In this document: piece by piece, positions 8,374-15,672 of the stretch
How positions within the stretch are numbered: the stretch's first letter is position 1
Layout of the letters: every line of letters starts with the position of its first letter
Origin: JBBIQH01 sp964475945
Lineage (GTDB): Archaea; Thermoproteota; Nitrososphaeria; Nitrososphaerales; Nitrosocaldaceae
DNA length: 64,000 nt
Assembly: GCA_964475945.1 (NCBI GenBank)
Contig: CAYYYF010000003.1
Coordinates: forward strand, 31,825-95,824
Reading direction: 5' to 3'
The notes under the pieces: generated by a model
Seen by the model: the letters and a program-made list of their open reading frames with translations, nothing else
What the model was told of the DNA's origin: nothing
Database searches by the model: none
Program-made: the position numbers and the translations under genes

Positions 8374-9039
8374 TTATATAAGATCTTTATCCTCTCCATC
8401 CTTATCCCTTTTACCCTTATCATCCATTCCAGTCTTATCATCTCCTTGAGAGTCTATCTTCTTATTGCTGTTAATATCCTTGCTAGCAGTATCATCACTC
8501 CTAACATCTACCTTGCTCTGTATACTCTCTTTATCTTTACCCTTGCCCTTATCATTGAGTTTGCTTAAGAATATTATAGCAAGTATAACTCCGATTATCA
8601 CGTAGTTTATAGGTGGTGTAAGTGCCTTGCTTACTACTCCTAACTTTGGTATAACGAATATAACCTTGCCTATATACTCCTTCTTAGTTATAGGATAATC
8701 TATCCCTGGTATTGATGATGGATTATTATCCCCTTTAGTAGTTATTATCTTCTCACTACTACCTTGTATCTTAACTATCCTGTGCACTATAACCCTATCG
8801 TACTCTGATGGGCTATGGAATACTATTATATCCCCTACCTTAAGCTCATCGAATGTAGAACCATCTCTAACAACTATAACATCATAAACATTAAGTGTTG
8901 GAACCATGCTCTCACTTGATACTACGTAGAATGGATTATCTGTAGCAAATGCAAGCCTTAACCCAAACCATACTACAACTACGCCTACAACTATTATAAT
9001 TATATCCTTAATAGCCCTGTTGATATTCTGTCTCTGCAA
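8374..9039 (-). CDS. Signal peptidase I, archaeal Sec11-type (S26B)
   Basis: Removes Sec signal peptides at the outer face of the membrane. Residues 10-30 form a transmembrane anchor. VVSSESMVPTL holds the nucleophile (Ser44). VIVHRIVK supplies histidine 86 in place of the bacterial lysine, and TTKGDNNPSS supplies the conserved aspartate (about residue 104). These three boxes mark the archaeal/ER type. A second hydrophobic segment near residues 143-160 (NYVIIGVILAIIFLS) precedes a highly charged cytoplasmic tail of about 60 residues rich in K, D and S. The tail is unusually long for the family. An IS remnant abuts the stop codon. Confidence 0.88.
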   Translation of the reverse strand: MQRQNINRAIKDIIIIVVGVVVVWFGLRLAFATDNPFYVVSSESMVPTLNVYDVIVVRDGSTFDELKVGDIIVFHSPSEYDRVIVHRIVKIQGSSEKIITTKGDNNPSSIPGIDYPITKKEYIGKVIFVIPKLGVVSKALTPPINYVIIGVILAIIFLSKLNDKGKGKDKESIQSKVDVRSDDTASKDINSNKKIDSQGDDKTGMDDKGKRDKDGEDKDLI

Positions 9040-9153
9040 CAGGGGTAATTTGTTGTTACCTATTAGTAAACCTTACCTTATACTAGAATAGATTGCATAA
9101 ATGTTGATTTAGAAATATTAATGCATAAAACCTTTAGTAATAATGATGTATTA

Positions 9154-9606
9154 TCAATTTTGAGTATTTTTATAATTATTTTTATATGCTTTAATCTTCT
9201 TGATAAGATGAGCAAGCTTTGTCCACGATTTGGTTACCTTCATTAACTTGTAAAGTTTGTAAGATAACTTTGCTATCTTAAATATTAGTAGGAATGGTAA
9301 GAGTGTTACCATAAGTATATCTAGGAAATGATTCTTTAACAGTAGCTTAAAACTCTTTAACTGCTTATATTTAAATGTTATATCTAGAACTGATAGAATA
9401 AGTATAGCCAATGGTATATAATCCCAGTAAACCTCAAGCCAGATAGGGATATCAAGTAAAGGTTTGTTTAAACCATAAGTTTCTGGCATCAACTCCAGTA
9501 AACCTATGAAGTATACTACAAGCAATGCTAGTATAGAGTATAACAATATCTTATGCATTATATTTATATTAATACCAAAAGTATGCATAGTCAATGCATT
9601 ATTCAT
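9154..9606 (-). CDS. Small membrane protein, unknown function
   Basis: A 150-residue protein with three likely transmembrane segments: around residues 17-35 (MHKILLYSILALLVVYFIGL), 55-75 (YIPLAILILSVLDITF) and 90-110 (FLDILMVTLLPFLLIFKIA). A lysine-rich C-terminal tail follows. The layout resembles the first helices of ion-channel sensor domains, but there is no pore signature and I assign no function. The start may be the methionine at residue 17. It overlaps the RNase H stop by 8 bases, so the two are probably cotranscribed. Confidence 0.55.
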   Translation of the reverse strand: MNNALTMHTFGININIMHKILLYSILALLVVYFIGLLELMPETYGLNKPLLDIPIWLEVYWDYIPLAILILSVLDITFKYKQLKSFKLLLKNHFLDILMVTLLPFLLIFKIAKLSYKLYKLMKVTKSWTKLAHLIKKIKAYKNNYKNTQN

Positions 9607-10000
9607 CCAAGGCTTCGTTTGCTAGAGCATCAGCCTCCTTATTATCCTCTCTCCTTACTAACCTATACTCTACAACCAACCCTTTATCCTTTATTATACT
9701 GTTTACCTCTCCCATCAACCTCTTGATACTATCACTCTTTACCTTGTATAATCTCTGCATCTGATTAACCAGTAACTTGCTATCAGATACCACTATAATA
9801 TTTTTGCTATACAATGATGCAAGTCTTAAAGCCTCCCTTAGAGCAGTATACTCGGCAATGTTATTAGTTGTTTCGCCTATTCTAGCATTGTATCTCTTTA
9901 TAGTAAAACCATAGCAGTTCTTTATAACGATACCTATTGCAGCATTACCAGGATTTCCCTTACTTGCACCATCTATGTAAACATAAACCCTTTCATACAC
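9599..10000 (-). CDS. rnhA: Ribonuclease HI (archaeal type 1)
   Basis: Degrades RNA in RNA:DNA hybrids. At 133 residues it is the compact archaeal form without an N-terminal hybrid-binding domain. Acidic residues are all visible: VYIDGASKGNPGNAAIG (first Asp), NNIAEYTALREAL (Glu), VVSDSKLLVNQM (Asp) and the C-terminal EADALANEALDE (last Asp). The basic handle region of bacterial RNase HI is absent, as expected. It diverges from the ferritin-like gene with only 34 bases between starts, so promoters overlap. Confidence 0.9.
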   Translation of the reverse strand: MYERVYVYIDGASKGNPGNAAIGIVIKNCYGFTIKRYNARIGETTNNIAEYTALREALRLASLYSKNIIVVSDSKLLVNQMQRLYKVKSDSIKRLMGEVNSIIKDKGLVVEYRLVRREDNKEADALANEALDE

Positions 10001-10034
10001 AAACTTTAAGAATATGAGAGTACTATAATAAGTA

Positions 10035-10538
10035 ATGGGTAAGAAGGGTAAAGAGATACTAGGTTCTGTGCTGAACGATGTCGTTAATATCCTTAAGATA
10101 GCATATTGTAATGAGATGGTAGCGTTCCATTACTATTGGTATACAGCACTTTATATGCAAGGTATAGGTACTCTAACCATAGCAAGTAAATTCAAAGAGT
10201 CTGCTATGGAAGAGTTGAAACATGCAGGTATTCTTGCTGATAGGCTCAACCAACTTGGTGCAAATGCTCCTAGCAAGCCACAGGAATGGAGTAAGGTTGG
10301 CATGATAGATGTAGATCCAAGTGGATATCTTACTCTAGAGAGTTCTCTCAAGAAAGCTTTAGAGATAGAGGGTAAGGCTATTGAGCATTATAATGAGAGT
10401 ATAAAGAAGGTAAAGGATATTGATTATGCTACATATGATATACTCCAAGATATATTGGTTGAAGAGGTTAAAGAGGAGCAGGAGTTAGAGGATATACTTG
10501 CAAGGCTTGAATTTGGAGATTATAGTAGAGAAGTATAG
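10035..10538 (+). CDS. Ferritin-like / Dps-like iron-binding protein
   Basis: A 167-residue four-helix-bundle protein. Iron ligands fit the ferritin pattern: EMVAFHYYWYTAL (helix 1 Glu), ESAMEELKHAGILAD (helix 2 ExxH), LEIEGKAIEHYNES (helix 3) and EEVKEEQELEDI (helix 4 ExxxE/H site). Proteins of this kind store iron or detoxify peroxide in the cytoplasm. The lack of the C-terminal cysteines of DpsL makes a bacterioferritin/Dps-like assignment more cautious. It has its own promoter region shared with rnhA. Confidence 0.75.
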   Translation: MGKKGKEILGSVLNDVVNILKIAYCNEMVAFHYYWYTALYMQGIGTLTIASKFKESAMEELKHAGILADRLNQLGANAPSKPQEWSKVGMIDVDPSGYLTLESSLKKALEIEGKAIEHYNESIKKVKDIDYATYDILQDILVEEVKEEQELEDILARLEFGDYSREV

Positions 10539-10841
10539 ATATTATTTAGTAACATTAGTAATTATCTATAAAAATACTAAAAATTAATTAATAAAGAATA
10601 TCCCGAAGGGTTGCAATAGGTGCAGAACTTTTGAGGTAAATTAAAGAATTTTTATTTTTAATAATAACTCTTTTATTTTATTTATGAATATTTCGAAATA
10701 TTCAGATGCTGTAAATATAACCACCTCATAAAGTTATATAATAGCATGAATGATTTCGTGAACTTCTGTACTGATACAATGCTCATATTGTATTAACTAT
10801 TATAGAATTGCCTTAACCTATTCTTCTGTATACTATACACC
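10539..10841. other. Gene-poor AT-rich stretch with an 18-bp perfect palindrome
   Basis: I see no gene in these 303 bases. They are very AT-rich with T-runs after the ferritin-like gene, at least one of which probably ends its transcript. At 10686-10703 lies gaatatttcgaaatattc, identical to its reverse complement. It could be a protein-binding site or chance in AT-rich DNA. The stretch leads into the CRISPR remnant. Confidence 0.5.
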
Positions 10842-10938
10842 CTTTCAATCCTACCTTAGTCCGATTCTAACTTAGTTAGTTAAACCAAGCTAAACCTAAA
10901 TTTAAATACTTTCAATCCTACCTTAGTCCGATTCTAAC
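10842..10938. CRISPR. Two-repeat CRISPR remnant
   Basis: Two identical 30-base units lie at 10842-10871 and 10909-10938, separated by a 37-base unique spacer (10872-10908). On the minus strand the repeat begins GTTAGAATCGG and ends AGGATTGAAAG. The ATTGAAAG end is the classic 3' handle of archaeal type I repeats, and the spacer length is normal for such arrays. No leader is obvious. There are no cas genes near it; the cas genes of this window lie about 51 kb away. The right repeat runs directly into a broken integrase, so this is probably an orphan or carried-in array. Confidence 0.72.
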
Positions 10939-10941
10939 TCT

Positions 10942-11496
10942 TTTATAGCAAAGGAGCATAGATACGATTACATATGTAAAGGTTTTACATTCATAAACTC
11001 TAGAAGCATAGCAAAGCTGGTTAGAGCAATAGTTAAAGACTATGGTATAAGACCTTATGACCTAATGCATTGGTTCGCTACCCAATTAGAGTTAGCAGTA
11101 GTAAATGGGAAGATAAGCCATACCATAAGGGAAGCACTCATGGGTCGTATATATGACATAGAGATGCATTATACATATGCTAAATATAACCTATCTGAGA
11201 GGCTTGTTAAGGAGTTAAGAGATGCATATGCTAGAGCATAGAAATATCTAGATGTAGAGGTTAGTAGCAGGGATGAGGAGAATAACATTAGGAGTGAATT
11301 AATCAATAGAATAGCAGGTATGAGCAAGGAGGAGTTGCTAAACTTGCTGGCATATACTAGCAAGGGCAACAACTGAAGCAGGTAGTGGTTAATGCAGATG
11401 AGGCTGAGCTTATAACGCAACATGGCTTTGTATAAAGCAACTCTGCCAAATAAGAAGGTAGTCTTAGAGTATATTCTTGATGCTGATTATGAATGA
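10942..11496 (+). pseudogene. C-terminal remnant of an archaeal tyrosine recombinase (integrase)
   Basis: The frame reads FIAKEHRYDYICKGFTFINS, then VKDYGIRPYDLMHWFATQLE, ISHTIREALMGR and DIEMHYTYAKYNLSERLVKE. These match the catalytic C-terminal domain of archaeal phage/plasmid-type integrases. The HxxR-like box is altered (LMHWF where LRHWF is expected); a tyrosine remains in HYTY. A TAG interrupts the next helix, replacing a probable GAG, and two later frame changes split the tail (VVLEYILDADYE before a final TGA). No N-terminal half is visible. It lies 28 bases from the 3' end of tRNA-Met, the normal site for such integrases. Confidence 0.75.
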
Positions 11497-11524
11497 ATGA
11501 ATAGCCTCGCTAATAGTGTATTAG

Positions 11525-11634
11525 TGGGCCCGAAGGGCTTCGATCCCTTGACCTACCGGTCTCCCAACCATCTAGTTTATGAGCCGGTCGCTCTTCCAGG
11601 CTAAGCCTCCCGCCACACAAGTGGTTACGGGCCC
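11525..11634 (-). tRNA. tRNA-Met (CAT) with two introns
   Basis: The mature 74-base cloverleaf appears after removing two insertions. One is 17 bases (11561-11577) at the canonical site 37/38, the other 19 bases (11607-11625) between positions 9 and 10, a non-canonical site. Acceptor GGGCCCG pairs CGGGCCC, discriminator A; the anticodon stem ACCGG/CCGGT encloses CTCATAA. Without the insertions it closely matches archaeal elongator tRNA-Met. CCA is not encoded. The T-loop is ATCGAAG rather than TTCGAAT. The integrase remnant faces its 3' end. Confidence 0.88.
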
Positions 11635-11702
11635 ACCTGGCAACCGACCCATTCATATTCATCCTCTGCTTCCAATATAAATATTATATTCATCTGTTAT
11701 GC

Positions 11703-12335
11703 TTAGTTACACTTCATATACCTCTCATATACTCCATCAAGCAGTAGGTTCTGTGCTATCAGTGAGGATACAGCGGCATTATAAATGCTCTCAGCCTCAT
11801 CCTCTCTAGCCTCTCTTAATATACTTCTCCATACAGCAGCATGTCTTACATCAACTATGCTATGCACCTTATGGTACTCAGTAGCATCCTCACTACTAAG
11901 GTTATAGTACTTGATAAGACCTTCTAACTTTGTACTGCTTATCTTAGGCAACTCTGCCTCATATGCATACATAGCAGCAACACCTTGCATATAACCACCT
12001 GCTAACTTTAAGAGCATATCAACAGCGTCCTTAACCTTACTGCTCGGCTCATATGCCTCCAACTCATCCTTGCTTATATCTAGGGAGTTAGCGAACCTTA
12101 CCCATAGTGCTACATGCTCCTTCTCCTCCTTGAGGTTCGTTTGGATATCCTTGCTGCTGTTACTACTTGCTATACTCTCAACAATCGCTGGGATATGCTT
12201 TACCAAGTAGTAGTACTCCTTTGCATAACCTCTAAGTGCATCTAGACTCAACTGACCATTGGACCATGCTTGGTAGAATGGGTGCTTTAAGACACTCCTT
12301 GCCTCAATCTCTTTATCTATCCTCTCAACTATCAT
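11703..12335 (-). CDS. TenA/PqqC/CADD-family protein (heme-oxygenase-like fold)
   Basis: A 210-residue all-helical protein. HPFYQAWSNGQLSLDALRGY and AKEYYYLVKHIPAIVES match the start of the TenA/PqqC superfamily. KEEKEHVALWVRFANSL carries the ExxxH pattern of helix 3, and HSIVDVRHAAVWRSIL the C-terminal histidines. The conserved E and H residues could hold a di-metal site as in CADD-type p-aminobenzoate synthases; that would be a folate-route role. Thiaminase II or a PqqC-like oxidase are alternatives. No thi or pqq genes are nearby. It lies between two tRNA genes with introns. Confidence 0.7.
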   Translation of the reverse strand: MIVERIDKEIEARSVLKHPFYQAWSNGQLSLDALRGYAKEYYYLVKHIPAIVESIASSNSSKDIQTNLKEEKEHVALWVRFANSLDISKDELEAYEPSSKVKDAVDMLLKLAGGYMQGVAAMYAYEAELPKISSTKLEGLIKYYNLSSEDATEYHKVHSIVDVRHAAVWRSILREAREDEAESIYNAAVSSLIAQNLLLDGVYERYMKCN

Positions 12336-12415
12336 ACAGTAGCATTAACCATACCCATAAAAAATCTTTGCTCTACAGCAAGGATTTTATTTTAATAGGG
12401 TTAAGTAGCATCTGT

Positions 12416-12505
12416 GCTCCGGTGGTGTAGCCCGGTCAAGCATGGCGGCCTTTCGAGCCGCAGATCGCGGGTTCAAATCATAGCGTGAGAGTCCCGCCCG
12501 GAGCA
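12416..12505 (+). tRNA. tRNA-Glu (TTC) with a T-loop intron
   Basis: Removing 14 bases from the T-loop (12478-12491; the exact cut is ambiguous by a base or two because TC is repeated) gives a normal 76-base tRNA. Acceptor GCTCCGG/CCGGAGC, discriminator A, anticodon stem GCGGC/GCCGC around CTTTCGA, T-stem GCGGG/CCCGC with loop TTCAAAT. The insertion would lie near position 59/60, a non-canonical intron site known in Crenarchaeota and Thaumarchaeota. It must be removed by the archaeal splicing endonuclease for the tRNA to fold. CCA is not encoded. Confidence 0.9.
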
Positions 12506-12657
12506 CTATAATTCTCTTTAAAAATTCTTTTCATATTAAAATAGATACAATATATTATAGAATTATTTTATCTTTATTACTATCATTTAATATAATTTAG
12601 CACTGAAATAGTTATAAAAAATTAAACTATATATAATTAGTATATGAAAGTAAAGAT

Positions 12658-14097
12658 GTGGAGAGTAATCCATTAACACTCCCATATCCATGGTGGTACG
12701 AGATATATGAGAGGATAAAGCTTGTGCCATGGTGGATAACATATAAACTTGGTATAAGCAAACAGGCAAGGCTCCAGGATAAGATAGTTGAGCTAGCATT
12801 CGATCTAGGTTTACAGGATGTATGGGTTCGCAATGTAGTAAACTTTGCTATAACCGAGTTCTCAAAGAAGGGTTTAGGCATAGATTACTATGGTTACCAT
12901 AACATAGATCATGAGTTAGAGGCTACATACTTTACCCTCCTGATAGCAAAGGGCTTAAGCAGTAAGTTAACCACCAAGGATATCTACTACCTCTTCTTGG
13001 CATCTCTATTCCATGACTTTGATCCCTTGAAGGACTTTGATAGACCTAATGAGAGTGCTGTTGAGTACTTCATTAGGAGCAGTAAGAGTGTGAAGCGCTT
13101 CATAGATTATGTAGGCTTGGATATAAACATAGTTATTGCTATGATATATAGAACAGCATATCCATTCGTAGGTAAGATAGCAGATGATGCCATGAAGAGG
13201 ATAGATGAACTATTCTCTGCATCTAGATTAAGCAGTTATGAGAGGGAGCATTACCTCATGCTAGGATGGCTTGTATCCCTAGCAGAGAGGATAGCAGGGT
13301 ATGCATTAAGGGATGAGAGTGGTGTTATGGAACTTGCAATGAAGAATGCACATGCATTAGGTTGGCATCCTGCTATAGTTAATAGGGAGTCTATAAAGTA
13401 CTTTAACTCGATCTTTGAGAATGAGAAGGATATGCTTGATCTTATATTATCTGCTATAGATAGTGAGTATAGAGAGAGGTTCTTAAGGAATGTTGAGTAC
13501 TTTAAGTATGCATACAGCAAGGAGTTAGAGGTTAAGGAGATGATAAGGGAAGGTGTAATAAAGTTAAGTGTTAATGTGGAGCATGAGTATGCTAACTGCA
13601 TCAACTCTCTACTAAGGCTTCATGGATTACTACCATTACCATTACGTATGAAGGATGATGAGTTCATAGGCAAACTAAAGTATAACAATACACTGCTACT
13701 AACATTAAGGGCTGGTAGTTTGAATGAGATAGTAGGCTACTGTAGAGGGGGAGCATTAGAGCACTACAGGTTAAGGAGAGGCACATATGATGAGAATAAG
13801 GGTAAGAGGAATACTATATACCTAGAGCCCATAAGCATAGATTACCCATACTGGGGTGTTAATGGTGGTCATCTTTTACGCTACTCATTCATACTTGAGG
13901 CAAAGAGGAGAGGATATAGATATCTTACTGCGTATGCACATAGATCTATTATAGAGGAGAGGATTGCTAGAGGGGAGCCTATAGAGATAGTATGTAAGTA
14001 TAACCCTGATAGATATGATTACTATAGGTATGATCTTACAAGTATAGATGAAGCAAATATTAAGAATAGTATAGAGGTTACGCTGAAGAGCTTATAG
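12658..14097 (+). CDS. HD-domain protein with a C-terminal GNAT-like domain
   Basis: A 479-residue protein. Residues about 75-115 carry YGYHNIDHELEATYFTLLIA and FLASLFHDFDPLKDFDRP, the H...HD metal triad of HD phosphohydrolases. YRTAYPFVGK and VSLAERIAGYALRD continue the domain. From about residue 320 the sequence changes to a mixed fold: LTLRAGSLNEIVGYCRGGAL, then a long helix and YRYLTAYAHRSIIEERIARG, which resembles a GNAT acetyltransferase. This second part is a weaker call. The GTG at 12658 is chosen because a TATA-like box lies 25 bases before it and no in-frame ATG fits. Substrate unknown; a nucleotide phosphohydrolase joined to an acyltransferase is a guess. Confidence 0.65.
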   Translation: MESNPLTLPYPWWYEIYERIKLVPWWITYKLGISKQARLQDKIVELAFDLGLQDVWVRNVVNFAITEFSKKGLGIDYYGYHNIDHELEATYFTLLIAKGLSSKLTTKDIYYLFLASLFHDFDPLKDFDRPNESAVEYFIRSSKSVKRFIDYVGLDINIVIAMIYRTAYPFVGKIADDAMKRIDELFSASRLSSYEREHYLMLGWLVSLAERIAGYALRDESGVMELAMKNAHALGWHPAIVNRESIKYFNSIFENEKDMLDLILSAIDSEYRERFLRNVEYFKYAYSKELEVKEMIREGVIKLSVNVEHEYANCINSLLRLHGLLPLPLRMKDDEFIGKLKYNNTLLLTLRAGSLNEIVGYCRGGALEHYRLRRGTYDENKGKRNTIYLEPISIDYPYWGVNGGHLLRYSFILEAKRRGYRYLTAYAHRSIIEERIARGEPIEIVCKYNPDRYDYYRYDLTSIDEANIKNSIEVTLKSL

Positions 14098-14118
14098 TAA
14101 CTTCTTTATAAATTCTTC

Positions 14119-15672
14119 CTACCCCTTGCCATCATTAATATGGCTTAATCCTCTTGCATCATCTTGAAGATCTGTCGGTAAGGCAAAGAATATACCGCTA
14201 GATGGTACCGCATCCCTTGAGAATGTCAGCAATGGTGTAGGATATACACCAAATCCTACCATGAATACCATAGCAAATATCAGCACTGCAAGTATCAGTT
14301 TAGGCTCCCTTACCCTTGGGCCTGTAGACTCATCAAAGTACATACGCCTAATAACCCATGCATAGTAACCAAGGGATAGTGCACTGTTTAATATACCTGC
14401 TATAGCAAGGTATGGGGCCCACGCAACCTCTTTGCCAGCATCTATAGCAGATGCGAAGAGTATGAACTTACTCCAGAAGCCATTCAGTGGTGGCACGCCT
14501 GCCAATGCTAATAATGCTATAACCATAACTATAGAGGTTATGGGCATCCTCTTGCCTATACCTTTGTAACTGTCTATATTCTGTGTAGCAAGCATAGAGG
14601 CTATCCCAGCTGCTGCTATGAATGCAGATGACTTCATGACAGCATGGTTCATAACATGTAGCATAGTGCCTTGCATCGCAAGATCTGAGAATGGTGCTAG
14701 GCTTAGACCTATAAGCATGTAACCTGCTTGCGATATACTAGAGTATGCTAGGATCCTATTTATACTCTTCTGCGTTAATGCAGCAAGGTTACCTACAGTC
14801 ATTGTTAGCACTGCTATAACAGCAAGCATAAGGCTCCAGTCTAGATTGAATATAAGCATACCAAATATTATAACCTTGAATGCTGCAGCAAACCCAGCCT
14901 TCTTTGTTGCTGCTGATAACAGTGCACTTATGGTAGTTGGTGCACCCTCATATGTATCTGGTATCCACATATGGAATGGCACCAAAGCCATCTTAAACCC
15001 GAAGCCTGCTACAAGTAATGCGATTGCTATGAATGCAATATACCTAAGCCCTTCATCCATACCTGTTAATGCCTGTATAACAGCTACTATGTTTGTAGAA
15101 CCACTTATACCATAGAGCAGTGATGCACCGTATATAAGCATGCCAGATGCAAGTGCACCAAATATGAAGTACTTCACTGCAGCCTCGCTTGCCATAGGAT
15201 CCCTCTTCCTGAATGCTGCTAGCACATAGGTTGGTATGCTCATCAACTCCCATGCAACTATAAGCATGAGTATATCTGTAGCATATGATAGTAGCACCAT
15301 GCCTATAGCAGATAGTATTATCAATGAGTAGTATGGACCTGGGTTAGGTACTCTACGCATATAATCTATGGATGAGATACTTACACTTACAGCAACTACA
15401 AGCATTGCAATGCTGAAGAATGAGCCGAACATATCCTCTGCTAAAACATCGCTTGTAAGGCTTACCCCAAGTGGTATCTCACCACTAAATATCCTTGCAA
15501 GTATTATACCAATTGCTAGTATAAGAGCACCTGTTGCTATACTACCATGTACCTTATGGCTCAACTCTCTCCTTGCAAATGCATCTATAAGAGGGATAAC
15601 TAAGCCTATAACTCCTAGTATTACCGTTAATAGAACTGGTGTTGAGTAGATATTATCTAGCATAATGCTCAC
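14119..15672 (-). CDS. nuoN: Complex I (NADH dehydrogenase-like) subunit N
   Basis: An antiporter-like membrane subunit of the proton-pumping arm, 517 residues with about 14 transmembrane helices. ELMSIPTYVLAAFRKRD, KYFIFGALASGMLIYGASLL and VPFHMWIPDTYEGAPTTISA are classic NuoN boxes, the last with the pumping-channel lysine region nearby. NRILAYSSISQAGYMLIGLS is the second half of the antiporter repeat. It is the last gene of the nuo operon and overlaps nuoL by 4 bases. The C-terminal 25 residues are polar and non-conserved. Confidence 0.94.
   Translation of the reverse strand: MSIMLDNIYSTPVLLTVILGVIGLVIPLIDAFARRELSHKVHGSIATGALILAIGIILARIFSGEIPLGVSLTSDVLAEDMFGSFFSIAMLVVAVSVSISSIDYMRRVPNPGPYYSLIILSAIGMVLLSYATDILMLIVAWELMSIPTYVLAAFRKRDPMASEAAVKYFIFGALASGMLIYGASLLYGISGSTNIVAVIQALTGMDEGLRYIAFIAIALLVAGFGFKMALVPFHMWIPDTYEGAPTTISALLSAATKKAGFAAAFKVIIFGMLIFNLDWSLMLAVIAVLTMTVGNLAALTQKSINRILAYSSISQAGYMLIGLSLAPFSDLAMQGTMLHVMNHAVMKSSAFIAAAGIASMLATQNIDSYKGIGKRMPITSIVMVIALLALAGVPPLNGFWSKFILFASAIDAGKEVAWAPYLAIAGILNSALSLGYYAWVIRRMYFDESTGPRVREPKLILAVLIFAMVFMVGFGVYPTPLLTFSRDAVPSSGIFFALPTDLQDDARGLSHINDGKG

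Noticed and set aside
10601..10610. cccgaaggg near 10602, matching nine bases of the tRNA-Met 3' end, as a possible att copy
   Set aside because: The match is only nine bases and then diverges (ttgcaa instead of cttcga). Such a short GC match is not enough for an attachment site.
10539..10841. AT-rich stretch as a replication origin
   Set aside because: No Orc1/Cdc6 gene or clustered origin-recognition boxes are visible.
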